The position numbers were made by a program, and so were the translations under genes. Below the pieces are notes generated by a model, which did no database searches, had not been told where the DNA came from, and saw only the letters and a program-made list of their open reading frames with translations. Shown in pieces: positions 47,061 through 58,709 of a stretch of DNA of 64,000 nt. Numbering within the stretch: the first letter of the stretch is position 1; every line of letters starts with the position of its first letter. The DNA comes from Cyclina sinensis (Eukaryota; Mollusca; Bivalvia; Venerida; Veneridae), in assembly GCA_012932295.1 (NCBI GenBank), contig JAAONU010000018.1, positions 6,876,206 through 6,940,205 on the forward strand. The letters run 5' to 3'.

Positions 47061-47779
47061 GGTATTAGAATACTAATAAACATTTGATCAGCCCTAATTA
47101 AATCCAGCTTTTTACGAAATATACTATTCTAGGACAAAATATAGACTACATAAGACACTTTCACCGTGGGGTTTAGAAATGACTTATATTCACTTCAAAC
47201 CTCTTCCGAATTAGTTGGTTTATAAGGTAAAGAGAAACACAATGTCTTTTTCTAAGACTAACCATAAAACAAGTGTTACTTGGTATGTTATCATTCACAT
47301 TATGAAGACCTACTGACTGCTGACAAAAAGCAAACAAAATGAAGAGCCGAAAGTGAAAAGAAACGAAATATGAAAAATAGCACAAATTTACCCTACCACT
47401 TCATTATGAGGAAATGTTATCAACGTAAACTATACAACATAAATCTTCTGGGCTTCAAAAAAGCTATAATTATTTTTATTCATGTACTATTCTTAACAAA
47501 GTGGCAAAATATCAAATACCTCTACTGTCTAGTTTTGCAGAAATTAATAACTGAAATCACAGATACCCAATTTTCATCGATTTACCATGTTGAAAAGCTT
47601 TGTTACAATTCAAATATATTCAAAACAAAAGAAAGTGAATTTAAATTCTATAAAAGCTATCGTTGTAAAACAAAAACAAATGTAAAACTGCCAGAAACTA
47701 GAGAAAAAAATTGGCTTGAGTGGTGCTTGAACCCATGCCCTTCAGTGAAAATGTCTCAATCCTACACACATTAATGGAA
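47061..47779. other. AT-rich stretch; long but unsupported open frame
   Basis: The plus frame at 47370-47774 is open for 134 codons (MKNSTNLPYHF...), but composition is K/N/Y/I-rich as expected from AT-rich DNA, and no domain or splice context supports it. Near 47725 'cttgaacccatgcccttcag' resembles an inverted B box, possibly SINE debris. Confidence 0.4.
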
Positions 47780-48215
47780 TTGAATACTCTTCAGAGTGGG
47801 AGTGGAGATAGGGTACTAGGAATCTTATATGTTAAAGAAATATCTGTGGCCATGAAATTTGGGCTAAGAACCTGTATTTTGAACGTGACACGACGTCTCA
47901 ACAAAGTGAACCAAAGTGCCAATGTATTTAGAAGTACTTCTATGCATGTAGAAGTTATGGCCCGGACAATCAAATCTGTATACAAGTTTTACCTTTAAGC
48001 TGTCACTTTGACCTTAACCTTTGAGCCAAGAACCTATGTCTTGCACGCAACAAGCCGTCTCATTGACGCAAACATTTTTGCCACGTTATTTGAGAATACT
48101 TATATCCACGCCTCAGTTATATCCCGGACAACTTCGGACGCACGCACTCACTAGCACACTCACCCAAGCACATACACCGAACTGCCATTGTGACAACTAT
48201 TTCACCGCAAGTGGC
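47780..48215 (+). repeat. Degenerate array remnant with CA-rich end
   Basis: Two monomers with 'cacgacgtctcaacaaagtg' and 'gttatggcccggacaatc', ending in 'cactcactagcacactcacc' and 'aactgccattgtgacaacta'. Confidence 0.55.
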
Positions 48216-48690
48216 CACGACAAAAATTGACTGGATTTCAAAGAATATAATCAATCACCTTACAAATATTTTTTTAATCGATTAGTCCTTGAAAAATGGA
48301 TAGGTTATATCTATCACGGGAAGAACATGAATTAGGTGCACTATTTATTAGTCGATTTAGATTACATTCATGTTATGTTTCTTTGATAAATACTCAAAGG
48401 ACCGAGGCCTGGTTTATCTTTTGAATGTGTTTTTGAAGAGCGTTGAACATTTTTAAGCTACCTAATTATATTCATTGTAGGATATTTTTAGTTTCTTTAA
48501 AAGTATACCTAAGTTTAAAAGTTGAGGCATTTTTCTGGTACAGTCCAACATTATCTAATCCAGAATATTCTTTCAGTTTTAATAATGACATAATAATGCA
48601 CTCTTCCGAAGAAGAGGTTAATTGTTTTGCAGATGTCGGTCGGTCGACAGACTTATTCGTTTTAGATCAACTTGAGACCACATAAGCACA
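48216..48690. other. Unique stretch, nothing recognised
   Basis: No array or exon on either strand. Confidence 0.45.
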
Positions 48691-49110
48691 ACTGATTACA
48701 GATTTAGTAGGTAGGATTAACATGGTCAGTAGATGAACCCAATTTCTATTTCCACAAATATCAAGTTCGCAGACAAGGGCCTGCACTTTGAAAACAGTTG
48801 ACAGTTAGAAACTCAAGAACAGCTGCGGCCAGGACCTTCAAACTTTGCAGCGTGGTTGGTCATGATGAGTAAATGAACCCTATCATTATTGGACCCTCAG
48901 GATTAAAGGTCAATCTAACAGCGGCGGACATTTTAAAAACAGTTTCCAATCAATAACTCAAGAACAACAGCTTCCATGACCTAAAAAGTTTACTTGGAGG
49001 TTTTGCATGAAGAGTAGATAAACTGTATCTTTACAGGCACACAGAGTTAAAGTTTAAGCTCAAATGGGGCCTACGCTTAGAAAGCGGTTTCCGATCAAAA
49101 ACTCTAATGT
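48691..49110 (+). repeat. Array of about 130-bp monomers 'actcaagaacagctgcggcc'
   Basis: Three monomers with 'gttgacagttagaaactcaa', 'catgatgagtaaatgaaccc' and 'aggattaaaggtcaatctaa'. One related monomer occurs at 63335-63475. Confidence 0.7.
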
Positions 49111-50353
49111 CCACTCGCGTTAATGACTGGACACAAAAGTACAAAGAAAATTCTAGATGGTGGCATCATTCAAGCAAAATGCTTTGTTTCCAGGGTTTGG
49201 AAATATTGTCGAAAAGTCTTTTTTCCGTTGATCATTCGAGCCACGTCTTCACTGTGGCATAGTCTTTTTCCTGTTTGATAACTAGGTCTTTTGATACAAC
49301 TACTACTTCTACTACTACTACTTCTACTTACAATAATAATTTTTTTTTTCAAATTTTCGAAACGTGTTTCTAAAACACTTTTTGTTCTTGTTAATATGTT
49401 ATTTACTGAACTCGATAGCTTCTTATAATAATTTAGGCCGTTATGCCACTAGACTGCTAAATTGAGGTTTGTATCGAGTCCTGAATTTCTAAATCATAAA
49501 AAAGAAAATATGAACTCGAAGAGTGGGTTGAAATGAAAATGAAGTAAAAAGAAATCAACAGATGATCTACTGTCTCAACTACTTAAGAATTTATCACAAA
49601 CGATTATTAGGAAACTGTAGAAGAAGTTCAGCCATCGATTCAAAACATTTCCTTCAGTACATTTACACAAATCATTTCGTATCATTTTGGAACACTTATG
49701 TACGTTTTAACAACCTTATCCTTCTGTTACTGTATATTCAGAAAAAGTATATAGTATATGCGAGGTATCAGAATATTTGCATCACTTTAAAGTTCAATTG
49801 CCAAATGTAAAATTATAGAAAATACCCTATAACATGTTAAGGAAACTATTTCAATAACCAGAAGAATTATCAAAAGATTGGGCAGAAGATCGACTAAATT
49901 AGTCATTCAAACGATCGAAGAAAATTTGATTTTAACTATCTGTGTGCATTACGTCTATCAATACCCATCTACAGACGCACTGTCACCCAATGCAACATTT
50001 TGTGATTATAAAAAAAAAAAAATAGTTTCTCCACCGTGAGGCTATAGCATTATGAACGGTGTAAAACCTTTATTTAGAATTTCTATTTCCGTTTGCCGTC
50101 ACATGACTGGTCACATTCATTCTTCACGCATGCCTTCAAAAACCACATACATTTGTTTCATGGATAAATGCCCCGAATCACAATATAACCAAAATAAAGT
50201 ACGAAAGTTCATAAGAATGAATCTTAGGGTCATTTAACTTTACTTCAAACGTGATTTAAATTGTTCTTCCAAACATCGGTATCGAAGTGTTGCCAAAATA
50301 CTGGAAATGGAAGTATATCAGCTAATTTGAGTTTATCCACAGGATTCGTAACA
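49111..50353. other. Unique AT-rich stretch with a small (TAC)n/(TTC)n tract
   Basis: Trinucleotide tract at about 49298-49330. Open frames at 49170-49352 and 49562-50237 lack domains and splice support. Confidence 0.5.
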
Positions 50354-51805
50354 AACAAGAACTGTCACTGTAAGATGACTATGTCCCCGAAGTGGTGCTT
50401 TGACCTTTGAGCTGATAACCAGTCATTCAGGGGTCAAGGCCAAACAAATATAGGTCAGTGGGAAGGACTTGTCCAAAGCGGTGTTGTGTCCTAGTATGAA
50501 GTATATCCACTTACTAATGTGGAAGCTATGACCACATGTTTAAGTTTTGTGTCAATTGGATGTCCAAGGTGAAGGTCATTAATGGGTCAAGGTCAAACAA
50601 ATATAGGACAGTGGTAAGGTCTTGTCCGAAAGGGTGTTGTGTCCAGGTATGAAGTATATCCACTTACTAATGTTGAAGTTATGACCAAATGTTTATGGAC
50701 AATTGGATTTTCAAGGTGAAGGTCATTCAAGGGTCAAGGTCAAACAATGTCAGTGGGAAGGTCTTGTCCAAAGGGCTATTTTGTCCAAGTATGAAGTATA
50801 TCCACTTACTAATGTGTAAGTTATGGCCGATGTTAAAGCTTTCTGACGATTGGATGTGTTAGGTGAAGTTCATTCAGGGGTTAAGGTCAAACAAATAAAG
50901 GTCAGTTGGAAGGTCTTGTCCAAAAGGGTGCTGTGTCCAAGTATGAAGTATATCCACTTACTAATGTCGAAGTTATGGCCAATGTTAAAGTTTTCCGACA
51001 ATTGGATGTCTCAGGTGAAGGTCATTCAGGGGTCAAGGTCAAACAAATATAGGTAAATTGGAAGGCCTTGTCCAAAGGGGTGTTGTGTCCAAGAATGAAG
51101 AATGTCCACTTACTAATGTCGAAGTTATGGCCAATGTTAAAATTTCTAACAATTGGATGTCCAAGTTGAAGGTCATTCAGGGGTCAAGGTAAAAAAAAAT
51201 ATGAGTCAGTTTGAACGTCTTGTCCAAAGGGCTGTTGTGTCCAAGTATAAAGCATATCCACTTATCAATGTTGAAGTTATGACAAAATGTTTAAGTTTTT
51301 TGACAATTGGATCTTCAAGGTGAATGTCATTCAAGGGTCAAGGTAAAAAAATATGAGTCATTTGGAACGTCTTGTCCAAAGGGCTGTTGTGTCCAAGTAT
51401 GAAGTATATCCACTTACTAATGTCGAAGTTATGGCCATTGTTAAAGTTTTCAGACAATTGGATGTCCAAAGTGAAGGTCATTCATGAGTCAAGGTCAAAC
51501 AAATATAGGTCAGTAAGAAGGTCTTGACCAAAGGGGTGTTCTGTCCAAGCATGAAGTATTTCCACTTACTAATGTGGAAGTTATGGCCAATGTTTAAGTT
51601 TTCTGACAATTTGATGTCCAAGGTGAAGGTCATTCAGTGGTCAATTTCAAATAAATATAGGTCAGTTGGAAGGTGTTGTCCAAAGGGGTGTTGTGTCCAA
51701 GTATGAAGTAAATCCACTAACTAATAAGGAAGTTATGGTCAATGTTAAATTTTCGGACGGACTGACGGTTCAAAAACTATATGCCTCCATTCGGGGGCAT
51801 AAAAA
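50354..51805 (+). mobile_element. HINE-like element, 'ATGCCCCCGAA' family, copy c
   Basis: Starts 'aacaagaactgtcactgtaa' (block ATGTCCCCGAAG). About nine monomers with 'gaagtatatccacttactaa' and 'caaggtgaaggtcattcagg'. A short CGGACGGACTGACGG tract, then 'gcctccattcgggggcat' and AAAAAC. Frames at 50850-51860 are array readings. Confidence 0.9.
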
Positions 51806-52625
51806 CCTAGTAAGTGCACTGAAGGCTTCAGTTTATTGTAACAACAAATCTAACACTTGACTAAATTGTTTAGATCGAAGTTGTTCAACAATTGCTTATT
51901 TCTATTTTTTCCGCAAGAGACTGGAAGTGGTGTCACGAATAGTTTTGTAAACAAGCGATAGAATTCATTTGAGAGAAATTACAGGTGCAGTGGAAAAACA
52001 TGTTTTTTTTTACATAGAATTTGAATGCAGTTTTTGATTGCTTTATTTAGAAAAAGATTCAAATATCAGAGACAATAAGAGTTATATTGCATCTATCAGC
52101 TTAAATTACAGAAAATCTATATGAAGTAAAGTGACCCTCAGACATTCTTGTAGGGTTAGGAACATTTATCTATGAAACGAATGCCTGTGCTGACACTGGG
52201 GAAGACGCCATGTTACGGAACGTTTCACGTGGTACAGCAAACACCTGCGTCGGGGATATCGTATTCTATATTTAACTGGAATTCCAGGTAGGCGTTTACG
52301 AAAAGTGCGTTTTTCCAGTGCAATGTGACCTACGCGAGCCGATTTTTTTTCCAAAAACAAAGACCTTACCAACTGTAACGAGGGAGAGTTGAAAATAACT
52401 TTTAAAAAGTCTGCCGATTATCTGTGAACAAGCTGCTTTAATTTAATTGAATGTAATTTATTATCATGATCGATATTCAGGAAACTATATGAGATTATTT
52501 CCTTAAAAATTGCAAGCACACTGAAAAATTTCATATTTTCAAAAACATATTCTTCTTTAAGTTAATTAATATATGTTGTATGTGTAAAAAACAAAATGTG
52601 TACATGTATGAACTTTAACAGAGGA
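51806..52625. other. Unique stretch, CpG-richer around 52160-52370
   Basis: A 68-codon basic minus-strand frame (52166-52372) lies in a locally GC-richer patch, and a GTAAGG donor-like word is at about 52367 on the minus strand. No family is recognisable and I could not build an exon. It may be part of a promoter or an untranslated exon upstream of gene B. Confidence 0.35.
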
Positions 52626-52740
52626 TTTGCATTGTCACGTAAAAATGCCAAAATTTAGAAAATCAATCAAACACTCCCCACAAGCATGTAAATAACACAA
52701 TTTCAAATGCCAGCTTCAATCAAAAATCAAACTTACATCA
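52626..52740 (-). repeat. Segment with minus-strand GTAAGT donor, partner of 33903-34008
   Basis: See 33903-34008. Here the minus strand reads TTATGAT|GTAAGTT (GT at 52736-52735), preceded by ATGGATGATGATTTGCTG, which would hit a stop (TGA) before the donor. If it is an exon it is non-coding or broken. Confidence 0.4.
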
Positions 52741-52805
52741 TAACAGCAAATCATCATCCATTTTCGTGAATGGTAAACGGTTGAATTTATTAAGACGCCG
52801 GCAAC

Positions 52806-52915
52806 GATTCGTATTTTCTGAAAATCCTTCAACACACTCCGTAATACTGAGAACAAGACCAATCACGATTCATATTTTCTGAAAATCCTTCAACACACTC
52901 TCGAATACTGAACAC
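52806..52915 (+). repeat. Tandem duplication of about 60 bp
   Basis: 'ttttctgaaaatccttcaac' with ACACTC and AATACTGA occurs at 52813 and again at 52874; two copies only, diverged. Confidence 0.8.
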
Positions 52916-53842
52916 GACCAAGTGCTTTCGTGTGTTAGATGATTTCTTTAATTACGTTGTTGAAGAAGTTGTGTTTATAAGTCTTTTCACAAACTATTAG
53001 ATTATTCTCTACTCACTGTTTTACGAACAAATGAATGAACAATTGCTGCATGTTGAGCTTCGAAACAGTTCTGTACTAAAATCATTTATATTTACAGCTC
53101 ACTCTGCCTCTTCCTGTGTGAGTGTGACCTACGACCTTCGTGATTAAATTACTACGTATCTGAACACGACACCATGATATGTTCGACGGTATATCACTCA
53201 ATTTAGAATCTTTTTCCTAAATTAATATCTACTTCTAGAATCAAGAGTAACGTTAAAGTCATTAGATCTATTTTTAGACCAAGGTGATTTCCAATGTTTT
53301 ATGTTTCATACGTATCAATTCACATTGCCCAGAGAGAAATGTAAACTTGAAGTACTCATATATGTATAAATGTGCTAATAGAATAGATAGATGAATATTG
53401 CTCTGTTTGTTAAACGAAACCGTTCCTTGTACCTTTTGAATAGTATAACTTGCGTACACCCGTTCAGTAGTTTTCGCGTACATATTTACATACTGTAACG
53501 ATATAACGAAAGTACTACCTCAGTTTATATCAGGCCAGCGGAATAAAACAAAACTGTTTGTAACTTTATACTATGATTTAACAAACTGCTAAATGCAAAC
53601 TGTTTTTCTTCCTTTCTTTCTTTCTTTAAGTAAAGAATCTGATTTACAACGAGGTTTTCTTTCCATCTGAACTGTTTTCTGAAAAAGAGTTTAAAATATA
53701 CAAAGTGATAATTGTTGGGCCTTTTCAGCAAAACCGGTTTGTTAACTGGGGTTATTATCTGTGTGTCATATTTGGATAGCTTTATTGTGTAGAAGGTAAT
53801 AAACTTAAATCAATCTAAGGAAATATTTAGACTGTTATAAAA
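52916..53842. other. Upstream region of gene B
   Basis: No array. A possible acceptor TTTATTGTGTAG at about 53782-53793 would leave a roughly 50-base untranslated leader before the ATG at 53843. A TTTC microsatellite is at about 53612-53630. Confidence 0.4.
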
Positions 53843-54295
53843 ATGGCTAGTAGTGTGGATACCTTTGATATTGTTTTGTCATTTGACGCAACAGGCTCAA
53901 TGTCAAAGTGTTTAGATGCCGTCCGAAATAGACTGAGGGAAATGATGAGAAAACTAAAAGCAGACATTCCTGGAATTCGGATGGGTGTGATAGCACACGG
54001 AGACTATGACACGGTCCGAACTTATGTTATCAAGTATGAAAATTTGACAGGTGATGTAGAACGTCTCTGTCGTTTTGTTCAAAGTGCAAAGGGCACAGGA
54101 AGTGTGGATTTTTATAGAAACTCAGATGAAGCATATGAACTTGCGCTGCACTACGCTCGCTGTAAAATGAATTGGCGTAACAATTCAAACAGGGTATTGG
54201 TTATGATTGGCGATTGTAGACCACACGAGAAGGACTACATTCTGAATAAGGAACGCATTGACTGGACGGAGGAAATCATCTTGCTTCGAGATATG
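53843..54295 (+). CDS. Gene B, first coding exon: vWA-domain protein (N-terminal part)
   Basis: ATG (context AAAATGG) opens 151 codons ending in phase 0 at donor ATG|GTAAAT (54296-54297). Residues 9-125 read as a von Willebrand factor A fold: a hydrophobic strand FDIVLSF followed by D15-A-T17-G-S19, a variant of the MIDAS DxSxS motif; a glycine-threonine loop GTGS at 84-87 (T85); and a strand VLVMIGD ending in D124. These three positions are the usual metal-binding sites of the fold. The DxTGS form with the later 'IGD..PH' strand resembles vWA domains of intracellular proteins such as the vwkA-type alpha-kinase group rather than integrins. There is no signal peptide. The rest of the fold (the strand after LLRDM) and any partner domain should be in later exons, which I could not find before 64000. 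The open frame continues 5 codons into the intron, then stops. Confidence 0.72.
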
Positions 54296-55404
54296 GTAAA
54301 TTCAAAAATCTGATTCCACATATTTTTCTAATTACTTACTTTGAATTCTTGGTCTCGACTCAATTTTCAAATGGCATGCAAAATGTAAGATCTTCAATTG
54401 ATCTATATAAAAATAACCTTGAGCATAAAAACAAGTAAAATAATGTTATAACCTCTTTGTTTATCTACGTAACACCTTAAACCCTCGTAAACTGTTCAAA
54501 GAATTCTGTTTCATGCAAAATCTTGTTGCTTTGGTTGCAGGAAAAATATAAAAAAAATTGTCATTGTCTAAACCCACCATGCCGAGTGCTCTGAAATTTG
54601 ATGTGTAGCATTGCCCAGTGGACATCTTCTAGGATTGTTCAAATTATATCAGTTTAAACACTATTAGACCCGCCTTAGGGGTCACCTATTTTAGAAAGAA
54701 ATACTTAGAGTAAAAATGTTAAAAAAATTTTGTATGAAGCCACAAAGTCCAGAGTTCTAAAATTCTGCACGCACACACGTACACACACATACACGCACAA
54801 AAATATTCCCCAGTGGACCTCTACCAAAATTATTCAAACTTTTTCCCTGGTCATAATTGTCTCCTACCCTTGGATCAGGTGTTATACGTAGATATTTATA
54901 GATGCACTCTAAAAAAATATTTTCTTTTCAGAAAACATTATGCTAGTATGTCTAAACTGTCTAAGCTCTGGCACGATTGTTTATTTTACGCCCGTGGGGT
55001 CATTTTTACCCCAAAGGTGTGTCACGTGTTTAACCTGAAAATAGAAATATATTATACATATAGAATTACATATCCTTAACTCGTTGAATAAAAGTTTAAA
55101 TGAAATGAAAACTCGTGTCAGATCTTATATTGATGATCTAGTGATTACTGAGATAATACGACCCACCATCGCTCTCTTGTGTTTATTTAGTACTCAAAAT
55201 TGAGTATAATGAAGTACATTTATTGATATGTCATGTACACCTTGCACGATAAAGCACAAGGAAATGCATACCTATTGTAATATGGTGATTTATGTCCATG
55301 TTCCCTCATGTACATGATTACATACAGCAAGATTTTTCTTGGGTTATCGTCAAACTTAACAAAAACTGGCAAGTCGACAGGTAAAACGTTATCTGAGTGC
55401 AGAT
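54296..55404. repeat. Gene B intron 1: array debris of the 10-kb family
   Basis: Monomers at about 54530-55080 in reverse orientation to 10035-10990 ('atgtgtagcattgcccagtg', 'gacctctaccaaaattattc'), with a CA-rich tract at 54765-54800. No downstream gene B exon was found here. Confidence 0.6.
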
Positions 55405-56075
55405 GAGTGTTATATGCGCCGGTTTAGCGCCAAATAAAGATGACCTAGCTCCCGTTTTAGGTTTTGACGGCAGTCTTTGTTACTATTTATAATAACTCAT
55501 TTGCATTTAAGCGATCCATGTTTTTTCGAAGATACGATTTTTCAGTGGGCGGCCATCTTGTTTTCATTAACCCATTAGAAGAAATGTTTATTTATCTGTC
55601 CGTCATCCACCACTGACCGCACGGGGAAAAACATCAAGTATAGACAATTTCATGAATCGATACAATTGTAGAGGTGATCATTTCATTAGATTAAAGACCT
55701 TTCTTTAAAGAAGAGTAATAATATCTATATACCATTCGACAATTTTGTTGTAATGAGTAAATAATTTTCAAAATAATGCAGCTATAAATAAAGACGTTTT
55801 CTTAGCGAAGTGCCACGGAAATGATTTCATTAGTTATAAAATATACTTCTTATAGATTACAGGGTATATTCAATAAAGTCAAACAAATTCAATATCGTTT
55901 TCAATAAATCGTCGTGTAATCGTGAAAATAATAATTAACTGAATTGCCGATTTGATTTTTCATTTAACAAGCAATTTACAAGCAAAATATCAACTTCTTT
56001 TCGAATTATTTATCTCATAAAAGCTTAATGACATCGCAAAATATTATTGTGTATGTAAATGATACATGGTTACTA
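55405..56075 (+). repeat. Inverted repeat 2, left arm
   Basis: Reverse complement of 61065-62052. Shared words include 'gcgccggtttagc', 'actcatttgcat', 'ggccatcttgttttcattaa', 'gaagaaatgttta', 'gtagaggtgatcatttcatt', 'agcgaagtgccacgg' and 'cgtcgtgtaatcgtg'. More diverged than inverted repeat 1. Confidence 0.88.
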
Positions 56076-57297
56076 ATGTTCATTCACGTGACGGTTCGTG
56101 TATTTACCGAACATACAGACTCTTCTGGATCTTAGTGACGAATAAAGTGAGTGTTATACATTATCGCGGTATTTAGTAATTTTATATCGACAAATCGTCA
56201 TAGTAATGGTCATTTCATACTTTTCATACTTACATTACCTTCCAACTGTTCCTTCATGTCTAATTTACGCTTCTGTCGTGATATTTAAATTATACTATAC
56301 CTTTATATAGAATCTCAAATGTTGGTCGTTGGAAATCGCTATGATATGTTTTTCACGCAGCTCCACAAAGAATATTTTTTCTAAGGTTGTATTTTTTATC
56401 GAAATGCTTAAACACATCTTTATGACAGAATTCTTTTTTATGTTATTGTTTTCAGTCGGTAGAGATCATTTCAGTTGGTCACATCCTACATGTTTTATCA
56501 AAAAAGCTTAAAAAACATAGTAGAATATTCATATCGATATATTACTGTAAGTAAAACAAAGCGAATTTTTGTTAAATTTAATATTTCTTGAATATGTTGT
56601 TCTTCAAAATTGTATATATTTATTATTTTACATTCATAGAACCTATAATCAATGTTTCGATAATATGCTCTGTTAGGTTATGTTTCTTTTTTATACACGT
56701 TTATTAATGAATATCTGGTTAAACTATTATCATTGACCAATAGAAACGACGGAAAATGTCTTATTCTAAAAAAATGAAATCGAGGCACCTTTGTCAGCAT
56801 ATAAACCCTAAATGTCTTAAGATCCAGAAGAGTCTATGTCCGTTTTATAAACGAAGGAAATGAAAGTAAATGAATAGTTAAACTGAGAAGAGATACTAGT
56901 GATACTAAAGTTAATGTTTTCTTCTTTAAAGAAAACCAAGATTGATGAATGATGTATCAAACTGGACTACACGGTGTGTTTGTTTTATATATTAACAGAA
57001 GCTAACGAGATATGAATTCCTGAAACCAAGATCTTTTTTTTTTTCAAAATATATCGAGAAAGCCAAAGAAAAAGAAGGGCTTGGCTTAACCAGACATTGA
57101 TTGCTCTGCAAATGTCAAGAAAGAAATCACGGAAACACTTGACTGTTTATAAATGGGTGAAACCTGTCTTTGTTTCAGGACATCTTAGAAAATCCACTGA
57201 TTCCAACATTTATAATATGTGCACAACTTCTGTAGGTTTAAGCTAAATAAAAAACACGCAGTCCGCACAATTACAAGTTTATACATGTTTCCTTTAT
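56076..57297. other. Spacer of inverted repeat 2: AT-rich, nothing recognised
   Basis: A reading after an AG at about 56998 (KLTRYEFLKPRS...) is open for 33 codons and in gene B phase, but it lacks vWA-fold residues and a donor. I did not call it. Confidence 0.4.
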
Positions 57298-57744
57298 CAA
57301 TGCGGGGAATCACGTGACTAAATTTGGAAAAAAAATGGCCGTCAGATACCGTCGATTCGCCTAAAAAATAAGGTAAGTCCATTTTGTTGCCGCACTGGTC
57401 AGGTTTGTACCTATCCTAACATATGGTCCCTTCCAAGCGCTTTCTCCAGCTTTGCAGATCTCTTCAGAGAACGGCCATGTTTTGGAGAACACTTCGACAC
57501 AAAATTAGATAGAAGTAGCACCAAAAAAAATTTCAGCGATCTAATTTTGTGTCGAAGTTTCGAAGTGTTCTCCAAAACTTGGCCTTTCTATGAAGAGATC
57601 TGTATAGCCGGAGAAAGCGCTGACCAGAGCGATAACAAAACAGACATACCTGAAAAAGTACCGATATTTTTAGGCGAATCGGCGGTGTCTGGCGGCCATT
57701 TTACGTGTAAGTTACCAAATTTAGTCACGTGATTCCCCGCATTG
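57298..57744. mobile_element. 447-bp foldback element, 5-bp target duplication TTTAT
   Basis: The outermost 28 bases (from CAATGCGGGGAATCACGTGA) are perfectly inverted at the other end (to GTGATTCCCCGCATTG). Arms of about 200 bp run almost to the centre: AGCGCTTTCTCC/GGAGAAAGCGCT and ACACTTCGACACAAAATTAG / TAATTTTGTGTCGAAG. TTTAT lies directly outside each end. The frames at 57185-57382 and 57547-57732 are mirror readings of the arms. Confidence 0.88.
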
Positions 57745-57767
57745 TTTATTCTAGAGTAGCGTTAGAA

Positions 57768-58322
57768 TTTTTATGCCCCTGAAGGGAGCCAAAAAGTTTT
57801 TGAACTGTCCGTCAGTCATTCCGTCAGACAGTCCGTCCGAAAGCTTTAACATTAGCCATAACTTCCTTATTAGTAAGTGGCTTTACTTCATACTAGGACA
57901 CAACATTTCTTTTTACAAGACCTTCCCACTGACCTATATGTAGTTGACCTCGACCCCTGAATGACCTTCACATTAAAGATCCAATTGTCCAAAAACTTTA
58001 GCATTAACCATAACTTCTTTATTGTAAGTGGATTTACTTTATACTTGGACACAACATCCCTTTTCACAAGACCTTCCCACTGACCTATATTTATTTGACT
58101 TGATCGCTTGATGACCTTTACCTTGAAGATCAAATTGTCCAAAAACTTTAACATTGACAATAACCTCCTTATTAGAAAGTCCATTTACTTCATACCTGGA
58201 CACAACACCCCTGTGGACAAGACCTTCCCACTGATGACCTTGACCCTTTCATGACTGGTCCTTAGCCCAAAGTCAAAACACCACTTCGGGGGCATTGTCA
58301 TCTTACAGTGACAGTTCTTGTT
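57768..58322 (-). mobile_element. HINE-like element, 'ATGCCCCCGAA' family, copy d (inverted)
   Basis: On the minus strand it starts AACAAGAACTGTCACTGTAA at 58322, has ATGCCCCCGAAGTG, about three monomers, a GGACGGACTG tract, and ends 'ggctcccttcaggggcat' with AAAAA at 57768. Confidence 0.9.
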
Positions 58323-58709
58323 AACATATAGGGTAAACACATACACTTTTCATATCTAACTGTGAATGTCTGCTTACGCGCGTATCCTAACGATTTTATG
58401 TTGAAATTGAACACTTTCTTAAAAGTCAGTTAAGAAACACTGTTGGGTTTTTTTTTAACACTCTGTTATACTAATTAAAGCAATTGTTTACTAGAAAACA
58501 AAACAAAGTGCAATCTCAAAGTACATGAACGTTTAATCAGGAAAATATATATGAGTCAGTTACAAAAGGGTACAGCTGCTGACTGTAACACATTGTTTTA
58601 TATTTATTAAAAATCAAAACAAAACAAAAGCAACCGTTTATTGTCATTAAGAATCAGCGAGAGGCTATTATGTTATAAATTGAATGTTTTTTTTGTTTGT
58701 TTTTTTTGT
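58323..58709. other. Unique AT-rich stretch
   Basis: No gene or array; T-runs near 58685. Confidence 0.5.

Noticed and set aside
47370..47774. 134-codon plus frame, the longest simple ORF outside recognised sequence apart from the called exons
   Set aside because: AT-driven composition, no domain, no splice context; the overlapping opposite frame at 47173-47385 is similarly low in information. Kept only as a note.
50354..51805. Regularly spaced repeats considered as a CRISPR array
   Set aside because: The whole 150-bp unit is repeated with no unique spacers, and the genome is eukaryotic.
52166..52372. 68-codon basic minus frame in a GC-richer patch near gene B
   Set aside because: No recognisable domain and no acceptor/donor pair in phase; may be untranslated or promoter sequence.
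56998..57100. Candidate second exon of gene B (AG followed by KLTRYEFLKPRS)
   Set aside because: Phase fits, but the expected vWA strand after LLRDM is absent, the peptide is Lys/Phe-rich from A/T runs, and no good donor follows before the stop.
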